The notes: generated from the letters alone by a model not told the origin. A DNA stretch of 64,000 bases from Strigamia acuminata (GCA_949358305.1 OX442316.1:1116001-1180000), one strand, 5' to 3'. Counted from the stretch's first letter, positions 24,241 to 37,734 are shown. Program-made: numbers and translations.

Positions 24241-25080
24241 ATTTCCTTGCAAATATCGGATATTTCCTTGCAAATATCGGATATTTCCTTGCAAATATCG
24301 GATATTTTCTTGCAAATATCGGATATTTCCTTGCAAATATCGGATATTTCCTTGCAAATATCGGATATTTCCTTGCAAATATCGGATATTTCCTTGCAAA
24401 TATCGGATATTTCCTTGCAAATATCGGATATTTCCTTGCAAATATCGGATATTTCCTTGCAAATATCGGATATTTCCTTGCAAATATCGGATATTTCCTT
24501 GCAAATATCGGATATTTCCTTGCAAATATCGGATATTTCCTTGCAAATATCGGATATTTCCTTGCAAATATCGGATATTTCCTTGCAAATATCGGATATT
24601 TTCTTGCAAATATCGGATATTTCCTTGCAAATATCGGATATTTCCTTGCAAATATCGGATATTTCCTTGCAAATATCGGATATTTCCTTGCAAATATCGG
24701 ATATTTCCTTGCAAATATCGGATATTTCCTTGCAAATATCGGATATTTCCTTGCAAATATCGGATATTTCCTTGCAAATATCGAATATTTCCTTGCAAAT
24801 ATCGGATATTTCCTTGCAAATATCGGATATTTCCTTGCAAATATCGGATATTTTCTTGCAAATATCGGATATTTCCTTGCAAATATCGGATATTTCCTTG
24901 CAAATATCGGATATTTCCTTGCAAATATCGGATATTTCCTTGCAAATATCGGATATTTCCTTGCAAATATCGGATATTTCCTTGCAAATATCGAATATTT
25001 CCTTGCAAATATCGGATATTTCCTTGCAAATATCGGATATTTCCTTGCAAATATCGGATATTTCCTTGCAAATATCGGAT
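24241..25080 (+). repeat. 21-bp tandem array, 40 units in register
   Basis: The unit is 21 bp and starts ATTTCCTTGCAAATATCGG followed by AT. Exactly 40 units fill 840 bases without an indel. Only five units differ: three carry C to T (units starting 24304, 24598, 24850) and two carry G to A (units starting 24766, 24976). A 41st decayed unit follows. Because 21 is a multiple of 3 and the unit has no stop, three plus frames and one minus frame stay open for 300 codons or more; the longest (24175-25140) would read repeated ISDISLQ. Nothing favours one frame, so I treat it as a non-coding array that expanded or was homogenised recently. Confidence 0.95.
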
Positions 25081-25940
25081 ATTTCTTTTCAAAAATCTTA
25101 TGATATTGTCACCTTTCAAAAATCGAAAAATATTGAATAAAACATCAAATAATCGAATATTTCATAAAAAAATGTGAAATATCATGAAAATAATCGAAAA
25201 TATAATTTTAAAAAATGGATCTTACCGGCGATAAAAAAGCATGCACGACAAATGGCGAATTGAATTTCGCGCGGTCTGCTGGTGGAAATAGATGGAGCGA
25301 CAGGATTGGCTGAATGGGAGGTGAGCTGTGATTGGTGGCGCCGATCTCTCCCATTGTTGAAAAAATGATAATTTTTTTTAGTGTAAATTTCGTACGATTT
25401 TCCATAAAGATTTCGATCCTTTTTGGCCGCATTTTGTCGCTCAATGGTCGGTTTTTGGCCGATCACCGTCACCAGTGATTGCTTTCGATGGGAAACTAAG
25501 CACTTTTTGGCCACATTCAAGCAATCGGATGCGGCTGGTGTTCGGCCAATTACCCGTGCTTAGTTTTGACGAGACACTAAGCACTTCTTGCAAATGAACA
25601 CATGTGAAATTATATTTACACAGGTTTAAATAAATTTACAAAATTGTAAAAAAAAAATTACTAATTTTAACCTATTCTATGTTATTTACATACAATTTAT
25701 TTTATTTTTTTCTGCCCACTTCTTTGCCAGACGGAAACCAACAGCAGAAAATGTGAATTTTTAGCTCTGAAAATTTTCTGCTTCAGAAATTTTCTTTCTT
25801 TTATTTAACCTGACATAACTGTTTGTGTGTGTTTCAACTTCCTGTGCACAGTAGCACCACCACTAAAACTAAAATGGATGCCAGTGCAGCCGGGAGAATC
25901 AACATGATGCGTTTGTAAACTTACTTTTGCCCCGCACTAT
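25081..25940. other. Right flank of array and TTAGT-type repeat
   Basis: 25081-25200 mirrors the left flank of the array. 25480-25600 has GGGAAACTAAGCACTTTTTGG, GTGTTCGGCCAATTACC and ACACTAAGCACTTCTTG; a related block is at 51740-51905 (GTGCTTAGTTTCC, GTGTTCGGCCGATTACC). No coding frame is convincing. Confidence 0.45.
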
Positions 25941-26372
25941 ATTCTTTATTATTTTGGCATTTAGGGGTCCTCATTGCTGCAAAAGGGCTCATCTTTGCTT
26001 CCATAAATTAAAAATTGTGTCTAATCAATCAATAAGAACCAGATTCTCAAATGGGTATGTCACATTAGCAAACAGTGTCGGGTTAGCAGGTGCTCGTTGG
26101 GTAGTCAAGTCATTTTAACACCAATCGCTGAATCAAATAATAACGTAAATAATATTTATTTGTTTCAAAATGTTATTTACGTTGCTATTTGATTCAGCGG
26201 TTGGTGTTAAAATGACTTGACTACCCAATGAGCACTTGCTAACCCGACACTGTTTGCCAATGTTACGTACCCATTTGAGAATCTGGTTCTAAACACATTT
26301 TTTAATTTATGGGAGCAAAGATGAGCCCTTTTGCAGCAATGAGGGCCCCTGAATGTCAAAATAATAAAGAAT
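25941..26372. repeat. Long hairpin, arms about 205 bp
   Basis: The left arm (25941 to about 26154) and right arm (about 26166-26372) are near-perfect inverted copies with only about 10 unpaired bases between them. Landmarks are ATTCTTTATTATTTTGGCAT, CTCATTGCTGCAAAAGGGCT and TAGTCAAGTCATTTTAACAC, each met in complement in the other arm. If transcribed, it would fold into a long double-stranded RNA. It may be a fold-back MITE; no terminal motif or target duplication was recognised. Confidence 0.85.
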
Positions 26373-28505
26373 GTTTAAAAACTTTAAGAAGTAATTAAAA
26401 CACAGTGGAACAGAACACGAAACATGTGAACCTGCCATTGTAAAAGCCCGCGACCTTGATTTTACTGTCACTGTTCGATAGTACTAAATTCGCTCAGCAG
26501 TGGCGCTGCGGTATTGCGGATCTTGTCTATTTCATTTCATTAATTTGCAATTTTCGGTGCGGTCATGGCAGTCAGTGGCATGTAATGATAGTAGCGCATT
26601 CTGGCGGCGACTTTAGCCTTTTTCCAAAAAAGTAAAAAGTATTTTTTTGTATTTACTTCTTTGCACACAAAAACACAAAAGTCGAAAATTATTTCTAAAA
26701 ATCATGTATTTGTTGCATAATGTATATATGTTATGCGCAAAAAAGGATTTTTCACTTTGATTTGGCCGTACATGTACTGCGTTTTTTGTTTCGATTCATT
26801 TGTCTGTCAGTTTTGCGCAATCAGCACCTAGCTGCTTGCCAGTACGACCACTTTTCTAGCACAGAAATTTTCTTCCGTTTCGGTAACTCATCAGAGACCT
26901 CTGTTCGGCAACCGCCTGTCTAACTGCTTGAATTGAGCATGATGTTACTTTTCGGATAAATTTTTGATAAGTTGAAAAGAAAATCAGAATGGAATAAAAA
27001 TCCTATTTTCCTTTTTTTCTTAGAATCCCTCGAAGGCCCCAAAGCACACATATGGTGAATTAATAACCTCTGTGGTCCCTAGGCGCAGACGCCCTAAGGG
27101 GCCCCCATAGTAGAAGATTTTACAAAAAGAGCAAATGTTTAGATTCTCTGACCAGTTTATTCTGCAAAAATAAAATGTGTAGTTTTAAAATATTTTTTTA
27201 AAGGTATTTTTCAAGTATTTTCTTTCAAGGTATTGTATAAATGATAGGTCAGGCCCACTAAGCTTATAAACCTTTGAGGCCCCTGCCTACACTGCCTTAA
27301 AACATTTTTAATTGTCAATTAGTTCTAAGTTTTATTTACAAAGTATTCAAAAAGTCATGAAAAATCTTTCCCATCTCCTGGCTGTATTGTCTTAACTTTT
27401 AATTATGATTAATTATGTGTGTTTAACCAACATATATTGTATTCAGTTCAAACAGATCAACCCATTCATTTCACTGTCACTTCACTTCACTTCACTTCCC
27501 TATGCACACAATATTTCATCGCAATGTTTATTTTTACTTTTTAAAAGCGGAAACCATTTGGCAGGAAACGACAGAAGGTCAAAGCCTCATCATGTAATAA
27601 GAAATAACAATTTTACACAAAAAAGCCGTGACACACACGTATGAATCATGCTAAATAGAAACACGCAAACGTGTGTTGGACAAACAAAATAAAAATAAAA
27701 AGGCGGCAGCAAAATGCATTTGATTGCAGCGAGGAAAGAAAAGGAATTGACTAACACCGAGCAGGCAGGCGTCAGGCGAGCACACTACAGGGTGGTAGAA
27801 AATATATAAAACACGCTATTTAATGGACTGGGACAGCGAATAAAGACGTGCTCCTCATCCCGACTCGAAATGATGACCCATCTGGAAATACGAGCACTTT
27901 CCATCGAATATCGGCATACTCGTACCGTGTTCTCCCTAGATTGCTACTTCACGACAATGCGGTGGTCATCAATTGACTCAATTTCTCCTCGATGATTGAC
28001 GACGTTACTTCTGCGGCGAGAAATGATTGGCAAACGCGACAAATTCCTGGCTGCAGAGTACTAGTAGATGATAGATAGGCCCGCTTGCCAAACAGTGCGT
28101 GCTCCGCCTGCATAAAAACGTTGAAAGCCACGGCTATTTGATTCACTTCAGCGCAAGTGCTATACTAGTAGCTCGCTACACGATTTGCACTTTATTTTCT
28201 CTCTCTGGAGAAAGAAAGCAGGGAAAGCAGAGGGAAAAGAAAAACATTGCGCATACACTTCACGTCTAGCTCGTTGACGAGTGCCGTGCGTGCCACCGAG
28301 TGTTACCGAGTATTTCAGCTACGGTATACAGAATAAGTACTCTTTAAAATTATAGCATTCAACACGTTTGTTCTTAGGAAAACTGCTTAGTGCTTAGTCG
28401 ATGCGGGTTGATAATTAAAGGAAAGTCAAGGAAAAATAAATCAGCTATTCCTTTTTTCACATCAATGTCGTGCTGACGTGTGTGTTTGGATATGCGTCTT
28501 GCTAA
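26373..28505. other. No gene recognised
   Basis: Unique-looking sequence with short frames only. TCACTTCACTTCACTTC (27478-27495) is a small tandem tract. Confidence 0.5.
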
Positions 28506-28540
28506 TCAATAAAATAAAATAAAATAAAACAAAATAAATG
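28506..28540 (+). repeat. AAAAT microsatellite
   Basis: Tandem AATAA/AAAAT pentamers with one substitution. Confidence 0.85.
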
Positions 28541-30003
28541 TTGGTCTTTGATCACTGGGCGAGTGCATTTAATGTCGATCCTTTGTGGCGTGGATTTATC
28601 ATCCATACTATGGCAATAGGTTGCTTTTATTCGCCTTAGAACGATTAATTTGGGTGCCCTTGATCAAAAGTGGTGAACGTGTAATCAGGGCTTTTGTTTC
28701 GGGTTTGTGTTTCTTCTTCATTGCAGTCTGTATTTGCAGAATATTTGTTTTTTTTTCATTTTCTGCAAGCTTCTTGATCAGTGGGATGCTGTGCTCAGTG
28801 CGAAAGTTGTTGTTTTTTCCGCTCTTGCTAGCTTTTTAACTTTTTCCTCAATTCCATGTGCCAAAACATCGTTCGCAGCTGATTGGGGACTAATTTTTGC
28901 AGAAATTGCCTACATCAAATCTTGTTTCGTGTGCCAAAATAGGTTTCTCGCCTTAGATTAGCTTTTGAGTAGTAGAACTTGAAATAAATGTGCGGAGACG
29001 AGACGTATACAATGTTGCAATAGGAATGTTGGTGAGGTGTGATGACTCGCGTGGGGAAATTGTTTTCCATTAAAAGCCGTTTCCTTGTCCTGTTTATGTT
29101 CGAGCAAGTCCTCTGTTCGCCACAAGCGAGTCCCAGAGCAGTTAATGGCGAGACATTCTTAGCATTCTTCAGTTAACACACTAACATAATTTGTAACGGT
29201 TAGAGAAAGAAGCGCAAATGGTGAGGGCTGAGGGAGGGTGTGGCTACAAACACAGACCCGCAGCGTTTATCCTCAACCAGTGACTCGAACACATTTTTCG
29301 GGTCAAAAGAATCAACTAAGACCAATATGCAACGTGCACCAAGCATAAACAAACACTCTCAACAGTAAAGACCAATGTAAACCAGGCAAATTATCCACAA
29401 AGCATGTTAGACGCGTGCCTAAGTTAGGGGCCCCATTCATATGCTTCAAAAATATATTCTACATTACCGGTAGGTATAGTTTGAGATTTGCCCAATTTTT
29501 GCATTCCAAAGTGTACGACATTTCGCGGAATTTAAGTACGGGTGAGCCAAAAAGACCATTACTATTTCCTTCATCTATCATTATTAATTAAAATTGAAAT
29601 TGAAATTGTATGCAACTAACAGCATTCTACAGAAATGAGAATGTCATTTTTTTGTCTGCAAACTGATATCACTCAGATGCCTTCTTCCTTTGCTACGTGC
29701 ACACACTTCCAGTATGCTTTCCAGTTCTCCCATTACGACATGCTGTAACATTCCTTCTGGAATTGCCGCAATTTCATCCTGTATACATTGTTTCAGGTTT
29801 TCAATGCTCTTTACTTTTAAGGTAACCCCATAGCCAATAATCCACAGTCCTTAAGTTTGGATAACACTGTTCCGTGGTTACTAAAAATGGCATTCGAGGT
29901 GTTATTGTTTTGCCCAACAATCACTATTCAGTATTCACTACAGTACTCTAATCAAAATGATGATTCAGAAATAAGCAAAGCATATAATAATAAAATTGTC
30001 AGC
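28541..30003. other. No gene recognised
   Basis: Short hydrophobic frames at 28585-28961 overlap each other in two registers and follow T-rich sequence; taken as chance. TACCGGTA is at 29465. Confidence 0.5.
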
Positions 30004-30031
30004 CTCTGTCTCTGTCTCTGTCTCTGTCTCA
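30004..30031 (+). repeat. CTCTGT microsatellite
   Basis: Four to five tandem CTCTGT hexamers. Confidence 0.85.
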
Positions 30032-30219
30032 CAAAAGAAGGAACGAATCAGATATAATGAGACATACAAATGGCATTCAAATCTGCGTGTAATGGTTTTA
30101 GTTTCAAATAAAAATCTTAAACAGTTATTAAACAGTAATTACATTTACAAAATCGTCAGATCTCTCTGGCTTACCCTCTAGGTTATTTGTGCATTAAATA
30201 ATACAATTGAAAAAAATAG

Positions 30220-30723
30220 CGTATTGCCCTGCTATGGAGAGCATACTCTAAAATCGCAAGTCCGACCAGGGTGCCAGCAGATAATTCCAATTATTTGGCA
30301 CTGCCGAATAAAACGAGCCCCAATTCCTCATATTAGACGTCACCAGTGTTGGGATCACGAATTAAAGGGATACGTGCAGCATCCAACATCCAATCGGATG
30401 CTAATCCTTAATATTGAATTATCTATAGATACAAGCATGTAATTGATTAAATCCAATGAATTGCCATCATGATAATTGGCTAATTTGGTAATCTGCTAAT
30501 TTGTAGCAAGAGTACCCTGAGTAAAGCAGTGAATTAAATATAAACTCAGGTTTAGCGTTAAGCGTTCCGTACTGAAATTCGTTTTTTCCGGCAGGGATTC
30601 CAATTTGATGACACGCCATAAACGGGACCAGCTTCTCTTCTCTTCTCAGATCTCCAGATCTGGTCAAATGTACATTTTAGGGCATGCCCGCCAAAGCTGG
30701 GCGTGGGTAGTAATACGAGTACC
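30220..30723. mobile_element. CGTATTACC-type MITE, copy 1 (diverged)
   Basis: The left end has GCGTATTGCCCTG followed by CTCTAAAATCGCAAGTCCGACC. The right end read inward is TACGGTACTCGTATTACT, followed by GGGCATGCCCTAAAATGTA. The GGCATGCCCTAAAATCGCGAG core is shared with copies at 54399-54613 and 55335-55735. This copy is longer and may contain later insertions. Confidence 0.45.
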
Positions 30724-33229
30724 GTACATTTTAGCAATGCATTTGCAATACCCCAACACATTGTAAATGTAATATAATTGCAATGTATTTTTCAAGCATA
30801 TGGGCAAGGGTTAGGAGTCCCAGCCTTCCATTATTTTTCAATAATTAATTATTTTGCCTAAAAATTGAAAAAAGGTCAGAAGATGAGTTATTTTAATTTG
30901 TATCATTGAGCTTGTACAGTAACAACCCCAACCAATGACAGTTTGTCACAAAAAACTTGTGTGGGTTCATACTATCCGTAAAAAATAACAGTGGATTATT
31001 GGGAGAGAAACGAGGCAGTAAAAAAGCAGAGATAGCAACAAGAAACAATTAACCGAGTACCGGTAAGCAATCAGTTTACTGTCAACCAATGACAAACGAT
31101 CCTACTGTCACATGATCAATTCACATCACACGAGCACAATGGAATGGAATGGAATGGTAATGGAATGGTAATGGAATGAAATGGAATGGATTCAAAACCA
31201 AAATAGAGGAACAAATTCTTGAATTGGTTCAGACATCATCTTTTTATCACAGCAAATGAATTTGACAACGTGCAATTTTCATTCAGGTGCCGAAAAAATG
31301 GAACCTAACAGCAAAACAATCCAATTTATAGTGGGAAAAAGAGTCGATCGTACTTTCCAAGAGCAGAAGAAAACGAGCACAACTCAACACAAAGCTTGAC
31401 AACAAGTCTGTCTCATCGAGCACAATAGAAACAAGTGAGCACAAGTCCAACCACAAAAGATAGAGATGGAATTGCCGGCAGTAACTTGGACCGTTAATAA
31501 ACGAATACGGGTTAGGCGAAAACTGTTGCTCCATCAAGTCGCCATCAGCGCGATTACGTGTCAAGTCATAGATCGATCCAGGCGACACGAGGAAATTGGG
31601 CAGTCACACTCACCACGTCACGTCCCCACTTCTATCATTCGGCATTAAACGCTCGGCGCGTTTGGAAAACTCCCATGGGTTATTGCCCACTCCCATTCAA
31701 GTCATTCACGTCTCAAGAAATCCTTCCGTCACGTGTCAATTTAGCTCTGCTGCGGTGAATTAAGAGGTCCAGTGCATCCCTGATTCCCTGACACGTTTTG
31801 TCCGCTGATTAAACCCTTAAATCCGGGTGAGTTCACCTTCGCATCCAATTAAGCCGTTCACCAAAATACAAATAAATTTAGCAAACAATTCGCACATTCA
31901 TTTAATGTTCTGATTTCGACAATTGTTTTCTTTTTTCATGCATAAAGTTAAATAGGTTGTCAAAACTTAGAAATTTCAAAGGAAAAAGAAAAATAGCACG
32001 ACGTGCATAGATTCATAATTTAATAACGCGCAACTTGTGTTTGTTTAGTCGAGGTAAATGTCGAAAGCAGGGTGAAGAAACAGCTTTGTTTAAGCATGGA
32101 AATGCAGTGCATGGTTGCAGCTACCATAGTTAAAACTGCTGTGCTTAAGCATAGAAAGGTAGAGGCAGCAGCAGCAGCTAGCGTCCAAGCAACACAAATA
32201 CAGATACAGAACACACATCAATATACTTGTAGAATGTACTGTATACTGTAGTAATCCCAAAATTACTACTTCCAAAGGATTATTCTGTATTCTTAAAGTG
32301 TATATTTTAGTAATAAATAATTCTGTATTAGAAGAGTTACAGTAAATACAGGATGTACACAGGATGAACACAGGATGAACACAGGATGTAGCCCCTATAG
32401 ATTTCGTGGGTAGCATAAGAAATCTGTTGCACAGGAAATGCTACTACTTCCTGTTAGCATAAGAGAAATCCTCAGTCTGAACCTAAAAACTTGAACCTGA
32501 AACATCTTCTGAAAACACACTTGAAAAACCATTAACATTTCTGTTGGAAGTTAACGATCGGTCAATGGCACCAGAGCAACAATTTCAACAATTTCTTGTT
32601 TGTTTGGAGAACCTCAATTCAACTTTAGACTCATTGCTTGGAATAACAGCCAGTTATTCCCAGCACAACCGGTTACTGTATTTTCCCAAAAGATGAGAAG
32701 GACGTTGGTTAGTGTCTTTTCCAAAAAGACAACGAAATCGCTAGTTCGTCGCAGACGTCGACACTCGCCCGCTGTCGCAACCACGAGATTTCACCATTGC
32801 CTAATCGCGATTGTAAATATTTCACGGGAACTCCTGTTTGATATATCGGAAATCCGATCGCCTTTCGTATTCACTTCCATGAGCGGACACATTCCATTGG
32901 ACGTTATTTCTGAAGGTTTCATGAATACGTTTAGTTTTGTGTAATTATCTTATTCCGCATTCTTTATTGTAAATCACTTCAAGTTGAAGTGATTCTATTT
33001 TCATTAAGTGTTCATTAAATAATTGTCATTATTCTAAGTGGGAACAGTGAGATCGTGACAATACTGTTCTTGTACACTTTCTATCTCCACTCCAGCTGAA
33101 TTCTACACAAAACTCAAGGGCTTGGTCATATTCTAAAGTTCGGGGAGCGAGCACATAAAAAGTTGCTGTCACACATACTAAACAATTTTAAACTCATTAT
33201 ACTCTGTATATTCATTATTTATATTTTGT
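30724..33229. other. No gene recognised; GGAAT microsatellite
   Basis: GGAAT/GGTAAT pentamer tract at 31137-31188. Three tandem ACACAGGATGA units at 32348-32385. The frame 32600-32944 (plus, 114 codons) has an arginine run and no domain. TACCGGTA is at 31058. Confidence 0.5.
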
Positions 33230-33600
33230 TAAAAATTAAAGCCGAAATGCTGAATATACAATATTGCGATACATTAAAATGCGGTTTTTAATTTTCAATG
33301 TTTGCACATACATATCGCAATGAAATATCGCAACCAATATATCGTAAGTTGCGTAATTTGCGTGGCGTTACATCGCATAAACTTTTGCGATATAAGAATT
33401 TTTCCTTTTTTAAAATTTTTCTTCTTATCGCAGTTCATATGCAATAAATTTTTAATGCGATTGTTTCATATTATATTGTTTGCAGTTTATTGCGATATTG
33501 CAGTATTGCCAAAGGAATATGATTGCTATATCGCATTCATATTCATATTCGTAATCATATTTGCTTGGAAAAATAATCGCACTGGATGCACCACTGAACT
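33230..33600. repeat. TATCGCAA-rich dispersed repeat, copy 2
   Basis: Many ATATCGCAA, GCGATA and ATTGCGATA motifs, ending in TAATCGCACTGGATGCACCACTG (end near 33597). This end resembles the right end of the element at 45309-45706 (TAATCGCACAGGCCTA). Read inward the end would be CAGTGGTGCATCC, which fits a hAT terminus; the left end was not found. The 100-codon AT-rich frame through it (33302-33604) is a by-product. Confidence 0.4.
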
Positions 33601-36409
33601 GTAGGCGTCACTTTTCACTAAAAACGCAGCGGTAGCTCACCTTGCTCCCTCTAGCGACCTCCTGACAGAACTTCTATTTGTATGTATAAATAATGAAGTA
33701 AAAAAGATGCTTTATAGCGCACAATATACGTAGCAAGAAAAATTGCCTGGTGGTTAAGCCAAGTTACCATTGTACGTTTGGTTGACAGAATTAATGCGTT
33801 CATTTAAGTGTGACTTATGGAAAAAGGAAAAGAAAAGAAAAGCAAAGGAGACATGAGTTTTCTTGTTGAGACTGATTGCCTGGAAACCTGTAGTTCTGTT
33901 TATAAACTGCAACATTACAGAGTATTAAGCTTATTGATTTGAAAATGGATGTGTAGAAAACAAATTTTGTACCTAATTGGCACATTATGCCTAAACTAAT
34001 ATTGCAACAATATCGCAATCTTGCGCTAATTTACGACAAATTCCTCAAATGCACTTTTATTCAATTTAAAGTCAAACTCAATGTAAATCTTACATTTCTG
34101 CAGAAAAAAAACCGGTGCAAGTTCTTACCCACATATTAGTGTCTAAATTTCAAATTACAGTTGCCGAATTTTGCAGACCACTACTTTGTTTCCATCTAAC
34201 CCATTCTACCATTACGAAGTTCCAAGCTTTCTTTGCTTTTCAAATGATTTTAAGGTGTCGGTTGTGCTTTAACCCACACAGTACAGGACCAGTCTTCTCT
34301 TTATGCACGATGGTCAACTTGTCCGTTTCATCAGGTTGGGAAATCCCATCTTACTATTTCATTTCATAGAGTTCACGTTTATGTCCTCGTTCTTTACGTA
34401 TGAAAAGAAAACTCCTGGCTAGATAGCATCTACACACGTTTTTGGGCTCGTTTAAATGTTTTCTCCATTAAAGGGTGGATAATGATATAAATGGCGCGAA
34501 AATCGCTAACGAATTGTTTTTATCAGACACCTTTTGATCTCGCGTTCATCGTCAGTGTTATACAGTATTTTACTCGTATTAAAATTGCTTCATTCTGATT
34601 GGTTCAAACAATGGAGATCCACGTTATCTTGATTTTCCATTCAAACAGCCGTTAAACAACCTTTTTTTGTCTTAACCGTTTTCCACTCGCGAGTCCTTTT
34701 CACTCAAGAAATTTTTACGCAACCCCGAGTACATACCGGTAGGTAGGTATTACGTAGTACAAAATGGGACAAGTGCGTTTCGGGTAATTAAGCAACCCTG
34801 GTCAAAAAAATATACATTTAGCCTAATTTGAAGTACGAACTGTATTCACTGTAACCAGACTACTGGGCTACCGTAGCCTAAAATATGCTCTAGCGACCAT
34901 TTGCTAGGCATCCATGGAAGACTGCCAAGGGAAGCGTCAAGCGTTGACATAGAAATTGAACAAACATTCAATTAAAATCCAAATAATTTATTAACCCACA
35001 TTGGAACACATGGCTGATTTATGATTTACACATTAAATTTTATGGGTCAAAAGTTTGTGTCATTTAAAAAAAAATCTTTTCAAACCAATTTGAAAATGGG
35101 AAACGAAAGAGAAAGAAAAGTTTTTTTTCTTCTTTTTTTTTTCTTTAAAAAAAAAAGTGGAAAACGAGCGAAGCATAAATGAATAAGAGGCAAATGAGGA
35201 GTTGGAAACACTAAATTCAAATTGAGAATTCAAAGTAGGCTTTTGATATATATTCAGGATGTTGAGGAATTTGGTCGATAATGTCGATTTTTCCACTAGG
35301 TACACTGGAATACTCTAAATCCCCAATTTCACTTTTTTTCCCTCTCCCGTTTATGCAGTGCACTCTGCATTTCTTTTCATTTGGTAGCCAAACATTAAAT
35401 TACCGATCACCTAGATCTTTCCGGCATGGTACAACCGTAACTTTACACGTTAAATTTTGCATTTAGACTGGTTTAAAAAATATAAACAAGTTTAAATGAC
35501 TTTATGAATGTGCCTACTCAACTTTATAACCTACCCTCGCTTAGCACTGTTTCTCACGAACAAATTAACCAAACCTTTTGTTTTTACCATTTATGGAGTA
35601 TCTGCAAACAGAATGGATACCAAAAGCAGCCAAAACAAACCACCAAGAAAAACTGCAAAATCTTAAACAACGCGTGATTGAAATGATGGAATTTAATATT
35701 TAATCGTCATTTACTTGCAAGACCGATAAACGACACTATAAAACAGGCCCACAATGCCACAAACGAACTCATTCAATTAGGCAAGTTTTGACCGTCTGTT
35801 TGTGCGGCTTAGAAAAACAGCATACGACAGAAACAGAAACTTTTTTCCTACATAAACCTTTCTGTCCAGTTATTCAGTCAAGTGGGAACACGGCATTAAT
35901 GTCACCTACATCTTTTAGAACATTGTTACGTGGACGAGAGAGATGAGAATGACTCAAGAATGACTTCAACTTACCTATATCCTTAATCAAAGTCCCATTA
36001 ATAATTAGTCGGAAATCAGAATATTTTTTGCTTATCAAAGCCAAATGTTCTTTTTTTGTTTAATCTTATGGAATACATAAAGTAGAGTACATGGAAAATA
36101 TAAACTCCTCCCACTCTAATTACGACTGGCCAGAAAAACTGCCAAGCGCAATGAGAATTAATTCATACAGCATATCCCATTCACAAGTTCAATGAGAAAT
36201 GTGAATGGAATTGCGATAAAAAGAAAAATTGATTTTGAATGTACCGTACTCTTTTTGACATCAAACAACGTGGCAACCCTATGTAGCAATTTAATATTTA
36301 ATATTTGATTAGCAAGAAAGCTAGCTCTAAGTCTATTATTTAGCTGCGTTTGAAAGAAGTGTTGTATAATAAATGCAATAAAAACTGTTAATTTTGATAA
36401 TTAAATGAA
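33601..36409. other. No gene recognised
   Basis: Unique-looking sequence with poly-T/A runs near 35120-35155 and a TACCGGTA at 34734. ATATTGCAACAATATCGCAATC (33999-34020) is a small outlier of the TATCGCAA motif. Confidence 0.5.
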
Positions 36410-36600
36410 TACCGTATTTTCTCGATTAAGAGTCATCCTCGTTTTGTAGCCGCGGCTAATCAATAAAAAAATTGAAATTTTAATCAAAATATGGTTAACA
36501 ATTGTAATAAGAGCCGCTCTCGATTAAGAGCCGCCGGCTCAGAATGCCCGTTTTGAATATGAGCCGCGGCTCTTACTCGAGAAAATTCGATATACCGGTA
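36410..36600. mobile_element. MITE with ACCGTATTTTCTCGATTAAG termini
   Basis: Left end TACCGTATTTTCTCGATTAA; right end read inward TACCGGTATATCGAATTTTC then TCGAGTAAGAG. The interior repeats AAGAGCCGC three times (36508, 36525, 36560 as GAGCCGCGG). No protein. Confidence 0.6.
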
Positions 36601-37734
36601 TATATTTATGGCCACATTCAGCCCCTTGCGAGACGGATTGAGAGAAAATTGGAGGTTGAGAGTTGAGATGAAATCTGTGAAAAAGCGAGTAAAGTAGAAG
36701 GAGTGGCAAGAGAGGAAGAAAGAGGGGGGAAGGGGGGAGAGCGCCACCTAATCAGTGCTGGTGGAATTTAATTAAGAAGCAAACGAGGGTTAGTTGGGAG
36801 AGAGAAGTAGATCGGCAAAATGGGGACTCTTTTTAATTAGTTTACTAGTGGGCGTTGGAAATAACGGAGATTGTACATCTATAAAACGCACACGTCCCAA
36901 CAACAACAACAACTCCTTAAACACGCATAAAAAGCAATTATCAAACCAAACTTTATACGAAATGTGCAAAATGCGCACTCTCACATTTGTTGCTTATTTC
37001 TCGCTATTTCCCAGCTTTTTTACACATTTGCAATCAATTTTCCGACTGAGGAAAAAGTAAATTTATATGGTCTGAAAAAAAGTATAGCGTATATTTACAT
37101 TTGATTTCGTCTGTGTGTCTAAAAATGACATTTTTGAGTCTAAAAAGAACATTTTGCACCTAAAGAGCTCTCTTAAAATGTATTTATTTTTATGTCAAAA
37201 AGTGCACTTTCTACGGTTTTAACACATAATTCAAAGCAAAAGAGAAAAAAATCAATCGATATCGCAGATGTAAATAAAGTTGGACTGCTATTTCCTTTAT
37301 CATTTGCACATCTTCTAATTCTCCTAAGTATCCGAGATGCTTAGTCCTAATTGCACTCTTTGGTCATGTGAGAAAAGAGGTTTCAGGTCCCCGTGGATGA
37401 CACGAAAAACACATTAAACCAAGGGGGGAATAGGTCTTTCGCTCTAATTGCCTCCTTTTTGCCTCTTTTACTTTATTTTCCTCCTCTTCCACAATGATCC
37501 GTGTTACGACAATAACTAGACATATCGACATGTCTTTTTAGCACCAGCTGGCTGTTGTTACAAGTCGCAATTGGCAATGACGTAGAAAACGAGCAGAATG
37601 CTTCCAACACGCCCTGGATTAGTGCTGCTAATTGAAGGGCTTCGACAGGGATTTTGCGGCTAAACGGTTAAACTCCACACATGCACAGTTAAGACTAAAC
37701 AGCCAAGAAATTGAAAATGAAAATTCCGGTCCAC
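36601..37734. other. No gene recognised
   Basis: Purine-rich stretch at 36640-36750 and otherwise unique-looking AT-rich sequence. Confidence 0.5.

Noticed and set aside
24241-25080. Resemblance of the repeat array to a CRISPR array
   Set aside because: Units are contiguous with no spacers, and the genome is eukaryotic.
24175-25140. 321-codon frame of repeated ISDISLQ, and three other long frames across the same array
   Set aside because: Opened only because the 21-bp unit lacks stops in four frames; no signal favours one frame, and there is no splice or start context.
31137-31188. GGAAT pentamers recalling vertebrate satellite sequence
   Set aside because: Only about 50 bases and interrupted; a plain microsatellite says nothing about lineage.
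32600-32944. 114-codon plus-strand frame with an arginine run
   Set aside because: No domain and no neighbouring exon; composition fits chance.
33302-33604. 100-codon hydrophobic frame that might suggest a membrane protein
   Set aside because: Lies wholly in a TATCGCAA-rich repeat; hydrophobicity comes from T-rich sequence.
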